From positions 1,407,586 through 1,471,585 of the forward strand of contig NZ_RJKV01000001.1 in the NCBI RefSeq assembly GCF_003751305.1: a stretch of 64,000 nt of DNA. The letters are read 5' to 3'. Position numbers and translations under genes: made by a program. Of this stretch, positions 17,188 to 26,846 are shown piece by piece (position 1 is the stretch's first letter; every line of letters starts with the position of its first letter). The notes beneath the pieces are model-generated. The model did no database searches, was not told where the DNA came from, and worked only from the letters and a program-made list of their open reading frames with translations. The stretch is from Stenotrophomonas rhizophila. GTDB taxonomy: Bacteria; Pseudomonadota; Gammaproteobacteria; Xanthomonadales; Xanthomonadaceae.

Positions 17188-19298
17188 CGTCCATCTCCCG
17201 GTGCGGAAGGAAACTGCAGGGCCTCATACCAGGCCAGCGGGTGCGGCGGTGCGGTTTCGCCGTCAGGCAACGGCCTGCCGCTCACCGACTGGAAATACGC
17301 CACGCTGGCATCGCGCCACCACTGCGCTTCGCGGCGCTGGAGGCTGAGAAAGGCGTCGACCTGCGCATGTCGTTGCGCATCCACCCTGCCCCGCAGGCCG
17401 GCCCAGGTCGCCTGCATGCCCTGCACCTGGCGTATGCCCTGCGTGTAGCGCCCGATCAGTTCATCCCACAATGGCCGTCCCGACGCCATGCGGTGATCCC
17501 ACGGCACATGGTGGAACCACAGCAGCAGCGGCTCCGGCACGCGCGCCAGATCCCCATACTCCGCGGCTACCTCCGGTGCGTACTGGCCCACCGCATTGCT
17601 GCCACCAGCGGTCCTATCGAAGCCGATGCCATGACGATCGGCGCGGTGGTAATAGACCGACGTCCAGTCCGCGCGGGGGCCGCCGTCCACCCAGGGGCCC
17701 GGCCCGTAGTGGTGCCCGCGCGCCATCAGGTGGTGCAGACCCAGTGGCGTCATGTAGTTCACCGCCGCCTCGCGCGAGTCCATCATCATCTCGACGATGG
17801 GCTGTACCACCTCGGGATCCGGCGCGAACGTCATGGCGGCCCACTCCGCTGCGATGTCACGGCTGGGGTGCTGCGGATTCCACGCGAGCCGACCAAAGGC
17901 GTACCAGTTGGCCTGATCGAAGTGCGAGCCCGTCCAGGTCCGGTCATTGCCGATGTTGGCCACGCCGGCGATGGCGGTCAGGAACTGCGCCACCGTAGCG
18001 TCCTCACCGCGGGCGCGGGTGTCGGCTTGCAGCACCTCCTCGTACAAAGGCCCCAGATACACCAGGTGCGTGGCGAAGCCGAGATACTCCTTGGTGATCT
18101 GGACCTCCATCATCAGCGGCGTGCGTGGCATGGCGCCGAACAACGGATGGAACGGCTCCCGCGGCTGGAAATCGATGGGCCCGTTCTTCACCTGCACGAT
18201 CACGTTCGGGAGGAATGCACCGTCCAGGCCAACAAACTCGGTGTACGCCTGCGTGGCGCGGTCCGCCGGCACGTCGTGTGCGTAGACGAAGGCCCGCCAC
18301 ATCACGACGCCGCCGTGCGGTGCCAGCGCGGCGGCCAGCAGGTTGGCACCGTCCGCATGCGAACGACCATAGTCCTGCGGGCCGGGTTGCCCTTCCGAGT
18401 TGGCCTTCACCAGAAAGCCGCCGAAATCCGGAATGCGCGTGTAGATTTCGTCGGCCTTGTCGCGCCACCAACGCTGCACGGCCGGGTCGAGCGGATCGGC
18501 GGTGGTCAGCCCACCCAGCTCGATCGGTGCGCTGAAGCGCGCGCTCAGGTACACGCGGATGCCGTAGCGCCGGAAGATGTCGGCCAACGCCGCTGCTTTG
18601 GCGAGATAGTCCGGCGCCAGGCTCTGCGCGCTGGCATTCACATTGTTCAGCACCGTGCCGTTGATGCCCAGCGAGGCGTTTGCGCGCGCGTAGTCCGTGT
18701 AACGAGGATCGCGCCATTCCGGCAGGGTCTGCCAGTCCCACAGCGAGCGACCCGCATAGCCGCGTTCTACATACCCGTCCAGGTTGTCCCAGTGGTTGAG
18801 TAGGCGCAGACGGACCCGTGGCGATTCGCGCACCTCAAGCGCATCCAATGAGGCCCCGGTCTGCAGCAGTCGCAGCAGATGGAACACGCCGTACAGCACG
18901 CCGATATCGTGGGGTGCGGCTACCAGCAGCACATCGTGCCCGTCGATCTGCGCATGCCTGAGCAGGTAGCCCTCGTCACCCAGCGCGTCCATCTCCTTGC
19001 GCAGCGGCGCGATCACTACCGACGACTGCGGCGTACCCAGCACCACGGTCGGGGCAGTGATCGCCACTGTGTTCATCCGGGGGGCGCGACCCAGCAGGCC
19101 GCTGAGGCCGCGCACCAGCTCCTCGCGTGCGGCACGCTGCGTCGGCGTCTGATCAGGGGCCACGACCTCCCCTAGCTGCGTGCGGTAGTCCGCCGCGAGT
19201 GCAGGTGCCAGCGGGGCATAGCGCATCCAGAGGCCGTAGCCGTCCTCCGCGCGAACGTTGCCCGTGAACGCCAGCAATACCGCGGCGGCAACCAGCAT
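17184..19298 (-). CDS. GH67 xylan alpha-glucuronidase
   Basis: A 704-residue enzyme that removes 4-O-methyl-glucuronic acid from the non-reducing end of glucuronoxylo-oligosaccharides. GH67 catalytic residues are visible: E302 in NSEGQPGP, D376 in KNGPIDFQPRE and E398 in MEVQITKEY. The length is normal for the family. ATG 19298 gives a hydrophobic N-terminus (LVAAAVLLAF) ending at NVRAED, like a signal peptide but without a positive charge. Upstream in-frame codons add Arg residues but no common start codon, so the exact start is uncertain. It is the first gene of the minus-strand xylan operon and is divergent from a lacI-type gene 66 bp away. Confidence 0.92.
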   Translation of the reverse strand: MLVAAAVLLAFTGNVRAEDGYGLWMRYAPLAPALAADYRTQLGEVVAPDQTPTQRAAREELVRGLSGLLGRAPRMNTVAITAPTVVLGTPQSSVVIAPLRKEMDALGDEGYLLRHAQIDGHDVLLVAAPHDIGVLYGVFHLLRLLQTGASLDALEVRESPRVRLRLLNHWDNLDGYVERGYAGRSLWDWQTLPEWRDPRYTDYARANASLGINGTVLNNVNASAQSLAPDYLAKAAALADIFRRYGIRVYLSARFSAPIELGGLTTADPLDPAVQRWWRDKADEIYTRIPDFGGFLVKANSEGQPGPQDYGRSHADGANLLAAALAPHGGVVMWRAFVYAHDVPADRATQAYTEFVGLDGAFLPNVIVQVKNGPIDFQPREPFHPLFGAMPRTPLMMEVQITKEYLGFATHLVYLGPLYEEVLQADTRARGEDATVAQFLTAIAGVANIGNDRTWTGSHFDQANWYAFGRLAWNPQHPSRDIAAEWAAMTFAPDPEVVQPIVEMMMDSREAAVNYMTPLGLHHLMARGHHYGPGPWVDGGPRADWTSVYYHRADRHGIGFDRTAGGSNAVGQYAPEVAAEYGDLARVPEPLLLWFHHVPWDHRMASGRPLWDELIGRYTQGIRQVQGMQATWAGLRGRVDAQRHAQVDAFLSLQRREAQWWRDASVAYFQSVSGRPLPDGETAPPHPLAWYEALQFPSAPGDGR

Positions 19299-19364
19299 CC
19301 AGTGACACCGCTCGACATTCCAACGGTGCAGTGGCGTCGCCCCTAAACCTTGTAAGCTCAGGCC

Positions 19365-20465
19365 GTGCCCGCCTCGCGGCAGCGTGACGAAGAACAAAGG
19401 CAAGACGGATTGGACAAGCCGAAGAAATCGGTCCGCCGCAAAACCAGTGGCGTGACGATCGACGAGGTGGCGGCGCTGGCCGGGGTATCGCCGATGACGG
19501 TGTCGCGCGCGATCAACCACGGAAAAGTGCGGGATGTCACGCGCGACCGCGTCCTGCGCGCGGTGCGCGAACTGGGCTATACGCCCAACCTGGCCGCCAG
19601 TTCGCTGGCCGCCGCGCAACACACCCGTATCGCGCTGATCTACACCAATCCCAGCGGTGCCTACCTGCGCGAGCTGCTGGTCGGCCTGCTGCGGGTTGCC
19701 GCCAACGCCGCCATCCAGCTGGTGATCCACTACTGGGACAACTTCGATCCCGACGCCGAGCGCAAGGCCGCGCGTGCCTTGGCCGGCCGGGTGGACGGGG
19801 TCATTCTGCCGCCCCCGCTGTGCGAGTCGCAGGTCGCCGTGAACGAGCTGGTCATGGCCGGCATCCCGGTGGTGGCCATCGCATCGGGGCACCTGAGGGA
19901 CGATATCTCCTGCGTCCGCATCGACGACTTCCACGCGGGCAAGGAGATGGCTGAACATCTGATCCAGCATGGTCACCGCCGGATCGGCTTCATCCGCGGC
20001 CGCAACGACCTCAGCGCGAGTGGGCGACGCTACGATGGGTTTGTCAGCGCCCTGCATGACGCCGGGCTGGAGGTCGACCCCGACCTGGTCCAGCCGGGCG
20101 ACTACACCTACCGCTCGGGTCTTGCCGCGGCCGAGACGCTGCTGTCCCATCGCCGGCCGCCGACCGCGATCTTCGCCAGCAACGACGACATGGGCGCTGC
20201 GGCGATCTCCGTCGCGCACCGGCGCGGCCTGGAGGTGCCCCGCGACCTGTCGGTGGTGGGCTTCGATGACACCTCGGCCGCCACGACCGTCTGGCCGGAG
20301 CTCACGACCCTTCATCAGCCGATTGCCTCGATGGCCGATGCCGCCATCGATATCCTGCTGCGCACCATCCGCCGCAGGTCCGATGACGCGCGCGTGCTGA
20401 CGGACCATGTCGTGCCCCACCGGCTGGTGATGCGCGATTCGGTCGCTAGCCCCTCCAAGCGTTGA
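19365..20465 (+). CDS. LacI-family transcriptional regulator, xylan locus (paralogue 1)
   Basis: A 366-residue repressor-type protein. The N-terminal helix-turn-helix reads TIDEVAALAGVSPMTVSRAIN, followed by the LacI hinge and a periplasmic-binding-like effector domain with FASNDDMGAA and SVVGFDDTSAA. GTG 19365 is the first available start; TTG 19410 (LDKPKKS) is a plausible shorter one. It is divergent from the GH67-led operon, which it probably controls. It is closely similar along its whole length to the LacI protein at 30337, including the AAAQHT-IALIYTNPS segment, so the two are duplicates with slightly different recognition helices. The effector is probably a xylose-related sugar, by context. 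Confidence 0.9.
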   Translation: MPASRQRDEEQRQDGLDKPKKSVRRKTSGVTIDEVAALAGVSPMTVSRAINHGKVRDVTRDRVLRAVRELGYTPNLAASSLAAAQHTRIALIYTNPSGAYLRELLVGLLRVAANAAIQLVIHYWDNFDPDAERKAARALAGRVDGVILPPPLCESQVAVNELVMAGIPVVAIASGHLRDDISCVRIDDFHAGKEMAEHLIQHGHRRIGFIRGRNDLSASGRRYDGFVSALHDAGLEVDPDLVQPGDYTYRSGLAAAETLLSHRRPPTAIFASNDDMGAAAISVAHRRGLEVPRDLSVVGFDDTSAATTVWPELTTLHQPIASMADAAIDILLRTIRRRSDDARVLTDHVVPHRLVMRDSVASPSKR

Positions 20466-20554
20466 ACGCGCGAGGCCCACGCTTGCCGCCATCAGACACC
20501 GCGCTCGGAACGTGACGGGGTGGTGGGTCATGGCGCTCCTCCTTGCCGCGGCGC

Positions 20555-21889
20555 TCAGCGCAGCAGGTACTGGTTGATCAGGTTCTCGTAGCGCTCCTGC
20601 CTGCCGCTGATCTGGCGAGGCTCGCCGCCCTTGGCACCCAGAGCGGCCAGATCCGTGAGGCTGAGCGCGCCGCGGGCAAACTCCTTGCCGGCACCGCTGT
20701 CGAAGCTGGCATAGCGCTCGGCGCGCCACTGCTCCCAGGGCGAGTCGTTAAGCAGCCCATGGGCGACTTCCAGCCCCCGGGCGAAGGCATCCATGCCACC
20801 GATATGGGCAATGAACAGGTCGTCCAGATCAGTCGACTCACGCCGCACCTTGGCATCGAAGTTCAAGCCGCCTTCCAGGCCCCCTTGGCGCAAGACCACC
20901 AGCATCGCGCCCACCGCGTCGTACAGATCGGTCGGGAACTGGTCGGTATCCCAGCCGTTCTGTGCGTTGCCGCGGTTGGCGTCGATGCTGCCCAGCAGGC
21001 CATGGTCCGAGGCCACCTGCAGATCGTGTTCGAAGGTGTGGCCGGAAAGCGTTGCGTGGTTGGCCTCGATGTTGAGCTTGAAGTCCTTGTCCAGACCATG
21101 CTCCTTCAGGAAGCCGGTCACCGTCGCGCTGTCGAAATCGTACTGGTGCTTCATCGGCTCCATCGGCTTGGGCTCGATCAGGAAATTGCCCTTCAGGCCG
21201 ATGCTGCGGCCGTAGTCGCGCGCCATCGTCAGGAACCGCGCGAAATGGTCGACTTCGCGCTTCATCTGGGTGTTCACCAGCGAGGCATAGCCTTCCCGGC
21301 CGCCCCAGAACACGTAATGTTCGCCGCCCAGTTCAACGGTCGCCTCCAGCGCCGCTTTCACCTGTACCGCGGCACGCGCGACGACCGCGAAATCAGGATT
21401 GGTCGATGCACCGTTCATGTAACGCGGATGCGAGAACAGATTGGCCGTGCCCCACAGCAGCTTCATGCCGGTCGCTTCCTGGCGCGCCTTGGCCAGGCCT
21501 ACCATGTGTTTCAGGTTCTTCTCGTACTGGCCCACATCCTCGGCGTCCGGGGCCAGGTCGATATCGTGGAAGCACCAGTACGGCACGCCCAGTTTGGTGA
21601 AGAACTCAAACGCGGCATCCACCTTCGCCTCGGCCGATGCCAGCGGCGCGCCGACCTCCCAGGGGAAATGGCGCGTGCCCGGACCGAACGGATCATGTCC
21701 GGCGTTGCAGAAGGTGTGCCAGTAGCAGACCGCGAAGCGCAGATGCTCCTCCATGGTCTTGCCACCGATGATCTTGCCCGCGTCGTAGACCTTGAAGGCC
21801 AGCGGGTTGTCCGAACCCCGGCCTTCGAAGGGGATCCGGCCGATGCCGGGGAAGTATTCCTTGGCGCCGATGAAGGGCTGCATGCTCAT
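20555..21889 (-). CDS. xylA: Xylose isomerase
   Basis: A 444-residue group II (long) xylose isomerase that converts D-xylose to D-xylulose in the cytoplasm. Metal and active-site motifs are intact: [10 protein letters not shown] (H108, D111), [15 protein letters not shown], and [17 protein letters not shown]. The chain ends in the usual NQYLLR-type tail. ATG 21889 follows AGGA 8 bases upstream. It is 42 bp downstream of xylB on the same strand, so the two form a xylBA operon preceded by the palindromic operator at 23449. Confidence 0.97.
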   Translation of the reverse strand: MSMQPFIGAKEYFPGIGRIPFEGRGSDNPLAFKVYDAGKIIGGKTMEEHLRFAVCYWHTFCNAGHDPFGPGTRHFPWEVGAPLASAEAKVDAAFEFFTKLGVPYWCFHDIDLAPDAEDVGQYEKNLKHMVGLAKARQEATGMKLLWGTANLFSHPRYMNGASTNPDFAVVARAAVQVKAALEATVELGGEHYVFWGGREGYASLVNTQMKREVDHFARFLTMARDYGRSIGLKGNFLIEPKPMEPMKHQYDFDSATVTGFLKEHGLDKDFKLNIEANHATLSGHTFEHDLQVASDHGLLGSIDANRGNAQNGWDTDQFPTDLYDAVGAMLVVLRQGGLEGGLNFDAKVRRESTDLDDLFIAHIGGMDAFARGLEVAHGLLNDSPWEQWRAERYASFDSGAGKEFARGALSLTDLAALGAKGGEPRQISGRQERYENLINQYLLR

Positions 21890-21931
21890 GGTGCGGTGTC
21901 CTGTCGTTGTGCGAGGGGTCGCGTAGAAGAA

Positions 21932-23425
21932 TCAGCCGCGATACAGCGGCGTGAGGGCGTCGAGATGGCGCAGAAAACGGGCGTACGCCGTGGCGTAGGC
22001 CTGGGTGCGTGCCGGATCCGGGCGCGCGGAAAGCTGGGGGGCGAGCGCGACATGCCGGTCAGCGATGTCGGTGATCGAGGCGGCATCGCCGCGTGCACGG
22101 CCCACGGCCCACAACGCCTGCAACGCGGCACCGAACGCCGCGCCCTCGGCTTGCATGGGGACGTCCACCGGGAGGCCGAACACATCGGCGACCAGTTGCC
22201 GCCACTGCGCGCTGTTGCTGCCACCGCCGGTGAGCACGATGCGCTCGAACGTCATGCCGGCGCGAACGAACGCGTCAAAGCCGTACTTCAGGCTGTAGGT
22301 CGCCCCTTCCATGGCGGCACGGTAGATATGCGCCGGCGTCATGTTGGTCGTATCCAGACCGGCCAGCACACCCTTGCCCAGCGGCAGGTCCGGCGTGCGC
22401 TCACCATTGAGGAACGGTAGCATCACCAGTCCGTCGGCCCCGGGCGGCGTGGCCCGCAGGTGGGCATCGCCGTCGCGGGTGCTGAAGCCGAATGCCGCGG
22501 CGACCTGCTCGGTTGCTACGGTGCAGTTCATCGTGCAGATCAGCGGCAGCCAGCCGCCGGTCGAGGAGCAGAATGCGGCCCAGGCGCCGTCCGGATCGAC
22601 CACCGGCGTATCGGCGTAGGCAAACAGGGTGCCCGAGGTGCCCAGGCTCATCGCCAGGCGACCGGGCGAAACGCAGCCGGTGCCGATGGCTGCCATCATG
22701 TTGTCGCCGCCCCCGACCGCGACCTTGACGGCGCTGGGCAGCCCCAGTTCGGTCGCGGCGGCAGGGTCGATGTCGAACACCTCATCGGGTGCGGCGATGC
22801 GCGGCAGGCAGGCGGCCAGGTCGCGCGCCGGATCGGTCGCGCGCAGCAGCTCGGTCGACCAGGTACGGGTGCGTACATCCAGCCAGCCCGTGCCCGAGGC
22901 ATCCCCGTACTCGCAGAAGCGCTGGCCGGTCAGTACGAAGTTGAGGTAGTCGTGCGGCAGCAGGATGGTGGCAAGCCGTGCGTACGCGTCGGGGCGGTGC
23001 GTTTTCGTCCAGGGCAGCTTGGAGGCGGTATAGCCGGTCAGGACAGGGTTGCCGGCCAGTGCGATCGTGCGCGCCACGCCGCCTGCCGCGTCCATGATCT
23101 GCGTGCACTCGGCCGAGGTGCTGGTATCGCACCACAGTTTGGCCGGCGCGAGGACCTCCCCTGCCGCATCCAGCGGGACGAAGCCGTGTTGCTGGCCCGA
23201 GACGGCCAACGCAGTGATCTGCGATCGCACCGATGGATCAATGGCATGGAAGCACGCGTGCAGTGCCGCGACCCAGTCCGCCGGCTGCTGTTCGCGGCTG
23301 CCATCGGCGGCGGAGGTCAGGCTCAGCGGCGCGCTGGTGCTGGCCACCAGGCCGCGCCCGGCAGGGTCGTACACCACGACCTTGAGGCTCTGCGTACCTG
23401 CATCGATTCCGGCCACCAGATCCAT
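21932..23425 (-). CDS. xylB: Xylulokinase
   Basis: A 497-residue FGGY-family kinase that phosphorylates D-xylulose to xylulose 5-phosphate. Visible motifs are the N-terminal GIDAGTQSLK phosphate loop, LAVSGQQHGFVPLD with the catalytic Asp, LSLGTSGTLFA and the C-terminal LTGGGSNSAQWRQ. I chose ATG 23425, which has GGAG 8 bases upstream, over the in-frame GTG at 23434. The gene starts 24 bp after a palindromic operator and is followed by xylA, completing entry of xylose into the pentose phosphate pathway. Confidence 0.95.
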   Translation of the reverse strand: MDLVAGIDAGTQSLKVVVYDPAGRGLVASTSAPLSLTSAADGSREQQPADWVAALHACFHAIDPSVRSQITALAVSGQQHGFVPLDAAGEVLAPAKLWCDTSTSAECTQIMDAAGGVARTIALAGNPVLTGYTASKLPWTKTHRPDAYARLATILLPHDYLNFVLTGQRFCEYGDASGTGWLDVRTRTWSTELLRATDPARDLAACLPRIAAPDEVFDIDPAAATELGLPSAVKVAVGGGDNMMAAIGTGCVSPGRLAMSLGTSGTLFAYADTPVVDPDGAWAAFCSSTGGWLPLICTMNCTVATEQVAAAFGFSTRDGDAHLRATPPGADGLVMLPFLNGERTPDLPLGKGVLAGLDTTNMTPAHIYRAAMEGATYSLKYGFDAFVRAGMTFERIVLTGGGSNSAQWRQLVADVFGLPVDVPMQAEGAAFGAALQALWAVGRARGDAASITDIADRHVALAPQLSARPDPARTQAYATAYARFLRHLDALTPLYRG

Positions 23426-23448
23426 GTCCTGCACTCCGTTCGTTAAAA

Positions 23449-23462
23449 AGGTAGCGCTACCA
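23449..23462. promoter_or_regulatory. xyl-box-like LacI operator upstream of xylBA
   Basis: The site reads AGGTAGCGCTACCA, and its central 12 bases GGTAGCGCTACC are perfectly self-complementary. It differs by one end base from the site at 30250 before the TonB receptor. It resembles the xyl-box (TGGTAGCGCTAACA-like) described for the Xanthomonas XylR regulon. It lies 24 bp before the xylB start and 26 bp after the halogenase-like stop, so xylBA can be expressed separately from the upstream block. The likely ligand is one of the two LacI paralogues. Confidence 0.8.
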
Positions 23463-23488
23463 TTTCTGTGCGACAGCGTGGTGTTCCG

Positions 23489-25018
23489 TTACGCCACCAC
23501 CGCGCCCCGTGACCACACCTGCTGCGCCGCCTTGCAGTACTGTTCGATGAACGCGGCCTGCGACGGCATCGTCGCGACCGCCTGCTCGATCGGCTGCCGC
23601 AGCCGCGTCAGCAGCGTGCGCAGGTCCGCGTCATTGATGGCTGCGGCCAGCGGATGCGGTGGTCCCGGCTGGATCCCCTGCCCCATCAACACGCTGGTCC
23701 AGGAGTCCACGCGGAACAGCTCCCCGGGGTCCTGCCAGACATGCGCGCGCTCGCGCCAGGCGCGCAGTCGGACCGCGAGCGACTCGGGCAGCGCCATCTC
23801 GCGACACGCCTTCCACATCGGCTCGTCGCGTTGGTTGGCGTGGTAGTGCAGGATGATGAAATCGCGCACATGTTCCATCTCCTGGCGGCTGACCTCGTTG
23901 TACAGGTCCACCAGCGTCGAGCTGATGCCGTCGGACGGGAACAGCTGGATCAGGCGTACCACCGCGCTGATGGTCAAGTGGATGCTGGTCGATTCCAGCG
24001 GCTCGATGAAACCACTGGCAAGCCCAAGTGCCACCACGTTCTTGTTCCAGGCCTTCAACCGGCGTCCACTGCGGAACGGCACCAGCCAGGGGTCCCGCAG
24101 GGGCGGGCCGTCAACATCGCGCAGCAGCTTGGCCTGTGCCTCGTCATCGGACATGTGGCGGCTCGAGAACACCAGCCCGCAGCCGACCCGGTGCTGGAGC
24201 GCGATATGCCAGCGCCAGCCGGCCTCGTGCGCGATTGCACGGGTGTACGGAACCGGCGGCCCGACCGCTTCGGTCTGCACCGCAACGGCGCGATCACTGG
24301 GCAGCCATTCATTCCAGTCTTCGTAGCCGGTATGCAGGGTCTGCTCGGTCAACACACCGCGGAACCCGGTGCAGTCGATGAACAGATCGCCTTCGATGAC
24401 CTGTCCGTCTTCCAGCACCAGTGCCGCCACGGCGCCGTCATGGGCATGCTGCCGGACCTCGCGGATCTTGCCTTCCACGCGTCGCAGTCCATGGGCTTCT
24501 GCCTTGCGCCGCAGGAATTTCGCATAGAGTCCGGCGTCGAAGTGATACGCGTAATTGACCTGTGGCTGGGTCTGCAGCGAGAAGCGGTCTGCACGCGAGG
24601 CGACGCTTTCCAGGCAGAAGTCGCCGAGGTCCGAGGGCATGCCGCGGCGCAGGCTGTCCAGCCAGAAATGATGGAAGGGCGTGGCCCAGGTCCCCTGCCC
24701 GATCGTACCGAACGGATGGATGAAGCGATCCCCGGGGCGACGCCAGTTCTCGAACGAGATCGACAGCTTGAACGTGCCGGCGACGGCCTGCAGGAATTCC
24801 TGTTCATCGATCTGCAGGAAGCGATGGAACGCCCGGATGGGCGGCACGGTGGATTCGCCGACACCCACGGTCCCGATCTGCTCGGACTCCACCAGGGTGA
24901 TGTCCAGCTGGTCGCGGAACTGATGGGACAACGCACAGCCGGCCAGCCAGCCTGCGGTGCCGCCTCCGGCGATGACGACCTTGCGGATGCGTCCTTGCGA
25001 TGCGTTCGCCACGTTCAA
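23489..25018 (-). CDS. Tryptophan-halogenase-like FAD-dependent protein
   Basis: A 509-residue flavoprotein. The N-terminal FAD loop is GGGTAGW (G18-G23), GVGESTVPP follows, and the Lys that acts in halogenases lies in TFKLSISF near residue 85. The halogenase WxWxIP motif appears as WRWHIA near 271, so the final Pro is missing. The start is inferred as TTG 25018, with GGGAG 7 bases upstream; GTG 25012 is the alternative. The gene follows the cupin-like gene by 13 bp. In this order of bacteria such genes recur beside TonB receptors, SapC and cupin-like genes in sugar-uptake loci. True halogenation here is unproven. Confidence 0.85.
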   Translation of the reverse strand: MNVANASQGRIRKVVIAGGGTAGWLAGCALSHQFRDQLDITLVESEQIGTVGVGESTVPPIRAFHRFLQIDEQEFLQAVAGTFKLSISFENWRRPGDRFIHPFGTIGQGTWATPFHHFWLDSLRRGMPSDLGDFCLESVASRADRFSLQTQPQVNYAYHFDAGLYAKFLRRKAEAHGLRRVEGKIREVRQHAHDGAVAALVLEDGQVIEGDLFIDCTGFRGVLTEQTLHTGYEDWNEWLPSDRAVAVQTEAVGPPVPYTRAIAHEAGWRWHIALQHRVGCGLVFSSRHMSDDEAQAKLLRDVDGPPLRDPWLVPFRSGRRLKAWNKNVVALGLASGFIEPLESTSIHLTISAVVRLIQLFPSDGISSTLVDLYNEVSRQEMEHVRDFIILHYHANQRDEPMWKACREMALPESLAVRLRAWRERAHVWQDPGELFRVDSWTSVLMGQGIQPGPPHPLAAAINDADLRTLLTRLRQPIEQAVATMPSQAAFIEQYCKAAQQVWSRGAVVA

Positions 25019-25031
25019 TGCGATGCTCCCA

Positions 25032-26051
25032 TCAGCGGTTGAGTCGAGCCAGCAACTGGGCGCGGGTGCGGCGCGCCTGCGTCTCGTCGAACGGTGCCAG
25101 TTCACCCCGGGCAGCGTCGGGCAGGTGCTGCCCTGCGCGCTCGCCCGGGCCGAACACGTAGTAATCGAAGATCGCTGCCCACGCCTGTTTCTCGCGTGCC
25201 GGCAGATCGCGCAGCGCCCACATCGCATGCTGGAGCGCCGGCAGCGGTGAGGGAAGGAAACGTGGCGAGCTGCGCCACCAGTAGTTCACCAGCACGTTGA
25301 ACGGCTCGAGGCTGCGTACGTGATGCCACCACATGCTCGGAATGAAGATCGCATCACCGGGCTCAAGCACGGCGGTCCGGGCGCTCGCCAATGCATCACG
25401 GAACCGGGGATGGCGCGTGAAATCCGGACGATCGAAATCCACCACGCTGACCACCTGTCCCCCGGGCGTAGGGTCCAGCGGGCCCGGGTACAGATTGTCG
25501 ATCTGCTCTGGCGGAAACAGGGTGAACCGGCGTCGGCCCACGGCGCAGCACGCCAGGTTGTCGGGCGTGTCGAAATGGCAGGACGCAGTCACGCGGTTGC
25601 CGATCCAGATGCTCGCCGGGGCGTCGATGCCCTGCCCGGCCAGGCCGGCATCGTTGTACTGCGCGAACCCGGGCAGTGCCCGATCGATCAGCAGCGAGGC
25701 GACATAGTAGGTAGGCGGCCGTGGCGCATCGAGGGTCGCGGCAATCTCGTCCAGCACCTGCGTCAGCAGGCCGCGCCGAACCTCGACATTCAACTGCGTG
25801 AAATCCGCGGTGTAGAACGGACGTCCGTCGATCTCCGGAGCACCGAAGGAGTACGGCACAGGCACGCCTGCCTCGAAGCCCTGCAGATAGGCCATCGCCT
25901 GCTGCGTGGAGTGCAGCCCGGCCTGTACCAGCGCCCAGTCGCGCGCGATCCCGCGCAGCACCACCGGCTCGCCCGCGGCCACCAGCGCCTCCAGCGGAAG
26001 CGCGCCGGGCTCCAGGTCTTCCAGTATCTGCATGGCAACGGCGTCGAGCAC
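25032..26051 (-). CDS. Cupin-like/JmjC-type Fe(II) oxygenase-like protein
   Basis: A 339-residue protein resembling the cupin_8/JmjC (FIH-like) fold. The iron-binding HxD appears in SCHFDTPDNLA and the distal His in MWWHHVRSLEP. GRRRFTLFPPEQ is the usual core strand. Family members are Fe(II)/2-oxoglutarate hydroxylases, but members beside TonB receptors have no known substrate. GTG 26051 has AGGA 8 bases upstream and lies only 3 bases after the SapC stop, so the genes are coupled. A downstream in-frame ATG at 26033 is the alternative start. Confidence 0.8.
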   Translation of the reverse strand: MLDAVAMQILEDLEPGALPLEALVAAGEPVVLRGIARDWALVQAGLHSTQQAMAYLQGFEAGVPVPYSFGAPEIDGRPFYTADFTQLNVEVRRGLLTQVLDEIAATLDAPRPPTYYVASLLIDRALPGFAQYNDAGLAGQGIDAPASIWIGNRVTASCHFDTPDNLACCAVGRRRFTLFPPEQIDNLYPGPLDPTPGGQVVSVVDFDRPDFTRHPRFRDALASARTAVLEPGDAIFIPSMWWHHVRSLEPFNVLVNYWWRSSPRFLPSPLPALQHAMWALRDLPAREKQAWAAIFDYYVFGPGERAGQHLPDAARGELAPFDETQARRTRAQLLARLNR

Positions 26052-26054
26052 CGG

Positions 26055-26813
26055 TCAGTTCCTGCCCGCGGCGACAGCACTATCGGACATGCGCAGGCGA
26101 CGTTGCTTTTCGGCGATCAGGCGTCGCATGTTGTGCAGCGATGACAGCATCAGGTAAGTGCCTTCCAGATAGCCGGCGCGGTTGAGTTCGGCCAGCGCCG
26201 GACCGTCCAGCAGGGCCAGGCGGTCACGGTCGATCGCGTGCAGGCCGTTGACACCGATCCGGTGCTGCGGATCGAGCTGCACGTCGAGCGTGATCGGTTG
26301 AATCAGCCCGTGTGCATCTAGCGTGGCAAACATCTGCGCACCAAAGGCATGGCCATCGTGAATGCCACGGAGCACGCCTGCGATGTGGTCCAGATAGGGC
26401 GTGTTGCCCCCCTGCGGCAGGAACACCGGCTCACCCTGCATCGCGTTGACGCGCGGATGGTCCAGGTCTACGTGCAGCACGGCTTCCTGGGTAAGCTCGC
26501 CGTCGATCCGGTTCTCCTGGAAACCGATGAGGAACGGCCCCTTGGCCGCAGCCCCGGGCAGATAGGACGCATTCCAGCGCCCGTCCTGCAGGAAAAGATT
26601 CTCGTGCTGCTCGAACCCCAGCAGGGCCACCGACTGCCAGTCACCGGTCGTGGTGTCCTTGCGGAGGAAGAGCGGATATTCGCGCTGCAGCTCGGCGAAC
26701 TCACTCGGGTAGGCCGGCACCATGCCCACCGCATCACCGAATTCAGGTCCGAAACCGGTGGTCACTCGGAGGTCGCGATGGGCGATGTTGTTGAGCATTT
26801 CGTAACGCGGCAT
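26055..26813 (-). CDS. SapC-family protein
   Basis: About 252 residues from ATG 26813; a longer start at 26831 adds six residues. The chain begins MPRYEMLNNIAHRDLRV and carries AYPSEFAELQREYPLFLRK and SVALLGFEQHENLFL, typical of the SapC-like family encoded next to TonB-dependent receptors in Xanthomonadaceae and Caulobacterales. There is no signal peptide. The biochemical role is unknown. It sits between the receptor and the cupin-like oxygenase and is separated from the receptor by a strong hairpin. Confidence 0.82.
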   Translation of the reverse strand: MPRYEMLNNIAHRDLRVTTGFGPEFGDAVGMVPAYPSEFAELQREYPLFLRKDTTTGDWQSVALLGFEQHENLFLQDGRWNASYLPGAAAKGPFLIGFQENRIDGELTQEAVLHVDLDHPRVNAMQGEPVFLPQGGNTPYLDHIAGVLRGIHDGHAFGAQMFATLDAHGLIQPITLDVQLDPQHRIGVNGLHAIDRDRLALLDGPALAELNRAGYLEGTYLMLSSLHNMRRLIAEKQRRLRMSDSAVAAGRN

Positions 26814-26846
26814 GGTGTTGTCCAATCCCATCAGGAGCCGTGAACA

